Below are positions 52,301-58,300 of a stretch of 64,000 bases of DNA, piece by piece. A program made the translations under genes and the position numbers. The notes under the pieces were generated by a model that was not told where the DNA came from, made no database searches, and saw nothing but the letters and a program-made list of their open reading frames with translations. The stretch spans positions 99,833,256 through 99,897,255 of the forward strand of contig OX235271.1 in the NCBI GenBank assembly GCA_944472155.2, in the 5' to 3' direction. The DNA comes from Trichobilharzia szidati (taxonomy: Eukaryota > Platyhelminthes > Trematoda > Strigeidida > Schistosomatidae). The number at the start of each line of letters is the position of its first letter. Position 1 is the stretch's first letter.

Positions 52301-55300
52301 AAACTGTTACTTCATTGTCATTTCTTTAACTGGTTTTCAACGCTTTTATTTAAAAACGTCAAGATAATTTTAGAATAGAATGACGAGTGCAATTCGCAGT
52401 TACACCTATCGTTTCTGAAAGTGGAACAACGCGTTATTATTATTTTCACTATTTAATATTTTATTCCCTTACGTTCTGAATGGAATATAGGTCTTCAAGC
52501 TAGAGCTTTGGAGTTTCGGTAGCATTGGTTTTATTTATTTTTTATGGTGTGTGGTTGTTAGTCTTACACTCAACCTTCTTTCTCTGTCGGCCTTACTGGT
52601 GACTCAGCAGGGTTTAGGAGTGTGTCGGCTTGGAATCGAACCCAGGGCTAAGTTCACAGTTGACTAGCATTCTACCGCATAACCCCGGACGTCGAAATAA
52701 CTATGTTGTTAATATGTTGTAAAGAAATTTATTCACCGACTAAATTTTATTAAATATATCCCCTCTTCCCACATTGTCACACATGGTGCAGCTGATGTAT
52801 GTCAATAGTAATTAAATTATGCAGCAGAATTAATCCATGTCTTGTCTTCTTATAGTTATTCTCACAAGGCCTTTTTATTTTAAATGTAATATTTAAGACG
52901 TGCTGTAGTTTTGTGGCATTTTCATTTAAATCGTCAGCTACTTTCAATGTTTGCTTTTGCTTTACTCTGCAATCTAAGATCATACTCCTTATCGAATCAT
53001 CACATGCATAACTAAGCGTTAACAATATTCATGCTAAAGGTTCTGTTGGAATATAAATGATTTTAATCGATTCTACTTTCTTAATGCTTATTATTTATTT
53101 TTGAAGCACTGGCTTTCTTAGTTCTGTTGTTTTCTGTCTAAAAAAAATTATAATTCCTTTTGAAAAGTTTCCAAAGGCAATATTCTAGTTTACTAGAGAC
53201 AATTAGTAATTACTTCAGACACAGTTACTTTTTAATTGCTCCAGTGAAATTTATTTCCTGAAAACGGAAACAAAAATTACTCATGATAAATATGCTTTCA
53301 TAGTCTTTTCCATACAGACAACGAACTTCATTGATGCTGATGAGCAGTTTTTGTTAACTGCCACTAATAAAACATGAATTTATTGCTGTAATTTTTATTT
53401 CAGGATTTTTCATTCTTTATTTATGTCACCATTTATCACAGTATCTCTGACTGTAACAAAAAAGTAATAAATAGTCGCCATTTGTATACACCTTCCGAAC
53501 TCACTGACTAATTCATGTTTTTCCGCTATTCAGGCATTCCGTGTATCCACCTATGATGCGAATACTGTCGATGATCTTATTAAAGCAATTGACATTTTTA
53601 TGCAAGATTCATTGGTATTGCCGCTTTCACGTCATTACAATGCAAATGCTCTGGCTGGAATGACGCGACAGATTGAAGCCTATCGAAGAGAAACAGTAAT
53701 TGAAAGAGACGTTGATCGACGCGTACGAGGTAAGCATTAATTGATGATGATAATAATATTATCAGTGCAGAACACTGAGAGTGAAAATTAAATTTCTCAC
53801 CAGTCTTTTATTTGCCTAAGTTAAAAACTTGAGCAGTTGCGGTCTTATACTGTAGGCTTGTGAGAAATGTAATTGAGAATTTTAAGTTGTATGCTAAAAC
53901 CTTACTGTCAGGATTAAGTCTTGAAGTTTAAAGAATTACTTGTTTCTTCATAGAATGTGGTCCCTTTTACTGTGTATGATGTGTAAACCTGATAAAGATC
54001 ATCGTTTTAAACTGTATGACACTTCAAATAATTCCTTTCTTTGGTTGATACTGCTTCTGTCTATTAGGCAGTCCTACTGATTGCTCTTTGTATTATCTTT
54101 TTTAGATATCTATTTTCGGTATTTAGTTTTGTATGGTTTAGATTTGTTTTAAGTTTTCCCACGGATTGATATCAGTTAGAGAACCGTTAAAAATCAAGAA
54201 GATCCGGAAAGCTGTTTCGTTCTTCTTTGGGTCTCTTCATCTGTACGCGGATGACAGTAGCTGGTAGTTGTGCCAAAGTCGGGAACTGACAGGTCTCTAA
54301 ATTTTAGCCTGATTATCTGAATGCTCATTGAATTGGGCCTCGTGATTTGAGGGTAACCGGTTCGATCCCTCATGGGGTTGCGAGCACATACTTCTGGAGA
54401 GTCCTAAGCTAGGAGGAAACAGCTGTCTAGTCCTCCCTGGTTTTCAATAGTTCCCTAACTGATGTTAATCTGTTGGCAAACTTAAACACGTATTCTCAAA
54501 ATCCACAAAATGTTTTATATATAAATATATATACATGCATGCCAAACGCGTGTAAACTCAACAAATGTTAATTTTTTCGTCGTTATATCTCACATGATAT
54601 TCAGATAAACAAAAGGATGGGATTTTATTGAATAAACGCCTATAAAAATAGTAATTCGATCATTCATGTGTTATCTACCAATATTGACTTTATCTGATTA
54701 TTATCATTTCAAAGGCTGTGTATGCCTCATTTTCCTCACTTGCTACTTTAACCTCTGATTATACTTTTCAACATAATACGATTTCCCTTTGTCCTATTTC
54801 CTTCTTCTTCTTCTGTAATATTTAAAATCAATCTAATCGCTGTGATACAAATTTCCTGTTATTTCTGGATCTGTTATTATTACTTTTATTAATGTTAATG
54901 AATCTTAGAAGTAGACATAATCGTATAAAAATAAAACTGTTATTCTACTGATTTATTCCACTTTTTCTTGTTTAAAAAAAGCGCTTGATTCAGATTTGTT
55001 TCATTTCGTGTTATCTCTTTACAAATGATTTATATCATATCTAGTATTTTCTTTTTATGTGTGCGTGTTACTTATATTCTGTAATAAAATAAAGTTAAAT
55101 AGAATTAAGTCGATAGTTTCCTTTTGTTTCTTCACAAAATATACTTTTGTATTATATATATATATACGACAGTTTATGGATGGTACTTTCAAATAATACT
55201 GTTCGTCAAATGTTTATGTTGTTGTCATATGGTTTGAACCTTTTAAAAATCATCAGTAGAATGTAATTATCAAATTCAGTTTACTTTACTTATTGAAGTG

Positions 55301-58300
55301 AACATTATTCTCGTTTCCTTTTTTATTGAAGTTATTTCCGAATCACACGTCGACTAATTATATCCAGCCGAAATCCTTGGTCTCTTTTGACATGTCATTT
55401 CCTAGTATAGACGCATAAGAGGTGACTCTTATAGTCCACTGCCGTAGCCAATGTTGCTCTGACTTTTGAGATTATAGGTGCTGGGTTTGACTCCAATGGG
55501 ACATAACTATCTTCTGCTTGGGATGAACAAGAACATCTTATCTAATGAGTCCCAAATACGCTGAAACGCGCTGTCTGAATCCAGCTGTCAGTCATCATCA
55601 ACCACGTGACATCAGTGTTTCTTATTTAGTATTTAATAGTCGTTATTATATAGTCTGTGAAAATTTTACTGAAAGCCTAAGCATTTAGGTATGTATGTAA
55701 ATCTCAATTCAGAGATTTGACAAAATGGACATACCGTATTTACAAGTACTTTATATTGACTAGCTGGTTGCACTGAGAGAAATATTTCTGCCCTGAATAA
55801 TTAGTTATCTGAATTACATATAATTTTATGATTGGCGTGTTTGAAATAAAAATGTGATAACATATGAAAATCACTGGTTTCAGTAAAGATATCAGTACAT
55901 TTTGTTAGCAATAATTTGGCGATAATTAAACATTGGTTAGAAAATGTTGAACATTAGTGTTCACTGTAATGAAGACTGACTGACTAAGTTTCAACATATG
56001 CATTAGCACAGAAATGCAACACTTCAGGTTACCGCACTTTATGTAGCACACAAAGGTAGACAAAAGAAAGAATAGAAGAGGTTCAGTAAAACTATAATAA
56101 TCATATATGTGAAGAGGAAAGAATAGTAGAATGGGGGAAACATCATGTTTTAGTGGATATGGGAGGTCACAAAGTGTGAATGTGTCTGCGCCATTGAGAA
56201 AAATTGTTTAGTCTTATCTCAAATAGTCTCAAGCCATCGTTCTTAGCACCCCGAGGATCCCATCCCTTCCTACGTGACTCAGGGCAACTATCAAAGACTT
56301 CATGGACTGATCGCAGGCTTTGGTTTGATCATTCCTAACTGTTTTTGAACCAAATCCTATATCGAATAACACTGGTTGTTGAGGAATCGGTGACTGTGCA
56401 TGCACATCACATCCTAGCTATCTTAATCGATACAGCTACACAACCGTATCAACTAACTTTCTCTCCTCACCTAAAATTCTACTTCTGACCTCTGTTTTGC
56501 CCTTCGTGTTATAAAACTTGACACGGGAGGCAGAACGAAAACATCTGTGTTCAAAGACAGGTGGTCTTTTTCATATCTTCCACTTTCAATGGCAATGTTT
56601 TACAGTCATAAAGGCAGACAGAGTGAACAGTCACGCATTACACACGATCTTTGATCTATGGATGGATATCACATCCATGCCAGAGATGATATAGTTTGGC
56701 GAATGCGATAAGAGCCTTTTGTATCGGCGCTTTTTAATAATTTAGGCATTTCACCTATCCATTTATGATGCGATTACTATCGATGATGTTGAAGCAACTG
56801 ACATTTTTATGTCAGATTCATTGTTATTGCCACATTCACATAATTAAAATGCAAGTACTCTAGCTGGAATAAGATTTATTCAGCAGTCAGTTCTTGAGAC
56901 TGACGCAACTGCACAAATAGGTGAAGTGGTTGATACGCCTTACCTTTAAGCTGAGAGTAGTTGCAGTTCGGTCCTGAAACATCATCTTACACTGGCTGGG
57001 AACAAACCGCATATCAAACCTTTAGAGATTTGTGCTCAAGGTGTTCAGAAGACTATATTTTATTAGCGTGTTCACTTGTAACAACAAATAACAGAAAGTT
57101 AAGAATGAAATTTGGAAAACGTTGATTAAGGCAAATTGCTACTTTTTTCTAAAGGGCTTTACATTATTACTATAAGATCCGAAATTGCGGTGTACGCACC
57201 GATTATCTTTAAAATGGTTCACCATATATCGTCTGGTTGTATAGTAATTTTGAAAATATACAGTTACTGTATTAAGATATTTGTTGGTAGGTGGCTCACT
57301 CGAACAAGCACAATATGAGTAAACATGAGAAAAAATCTTAATACCTTCGAAGAACCACTGATGATCAGATATTCCCAGTTACTGATGAGTTCGGATTTAA
57401 GACAGCGTTGAACTATTTTTTTACGTAGTTCTGTTTTTATGGTACAGTTAAAAAAATTAAAATTACAAAATTTATTAGAATTTTTACTGGACACTAGTAA
57501 ATCGTGTGATGTGTCTAGTCCCTTTTTTAGTGCAGACTGAATTCTGTCAGTCAGGTTTGCAATGTGCCACCATTCTAGGTAGCTCTCCACCACGATACAC
57601 TTTGAATTGTTGATGTTAGATGGTTGGTTGGTGGCAATCGACAGGAAGCCTTGCACCTGGGTTTCGAGCTAGTTGGCACTCAACAGTCAGCAAGGCGTAT
57701 CTGCAACCTTGAAGGAACTCATGTCACTTCTGAGATTCGAGCCCGCGTCATCCTGTGCTGCAGTTAGAGGCTTTTCTCCAATTGCCCTCAACTAACCATT
57801 TAATACCAACAATTCAAAGTGTACCGTGATGGTGAGCTACCTAGAATGGAGGCACATTGCAAACCTGACTGATAGAATTCAGTCTGCACTCAACAAAGGA
57901 CTAGACACATCACACTATTTACTAGTGTCCAATTAAAGTATTCACTGCAGTCCTACAGGAGATCAATCGCCAGCCGGAATAGCTCAGTGGTAACATATCT
58001 GGCTGCATCACAGGATGACGTGGATTCGAATCTCAGAAGGGACATGAGCTCCTTCAAGACTGCAGATACGCCTTGCTGACTGGTGAGTGCCAACTAGCAT
58101 GAAACCTAGGTCAAAGGCTTTCTACCGATCGCCTCCAACCGTCTAAAATTATTACAATTTATTCGTCAAGAATAATAATGTACTGATCAGACTGGCATAC
58201 TTTTCTTTGAGGTTATTGTTGCTTATTTCACTTTTGTAAATCATTACACCTCGTAAGTCTGTAGATAGGTTTTGTGTGTCCAGCCAGGTGTACTATCTTT

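Larger units (their letters stand above)
49514..53533 (+). other. Intron 9
   Basis: Carries the tandem HHR-2 element (51842-52285) and an antisense SINE-A (52458-52692). The stretch 49520-51840 has only an (AT)n run at 50482 and unassigned short reading frames. Confidence 0.6.

Noticed and set aside
57264..57656. A 130-codon minus-strand ORF as a gene
   Set aside because: Its first half is the HHR-3 repeat 5' region, duplicated inverted 200 bp away; the rest is AT-rich intron.
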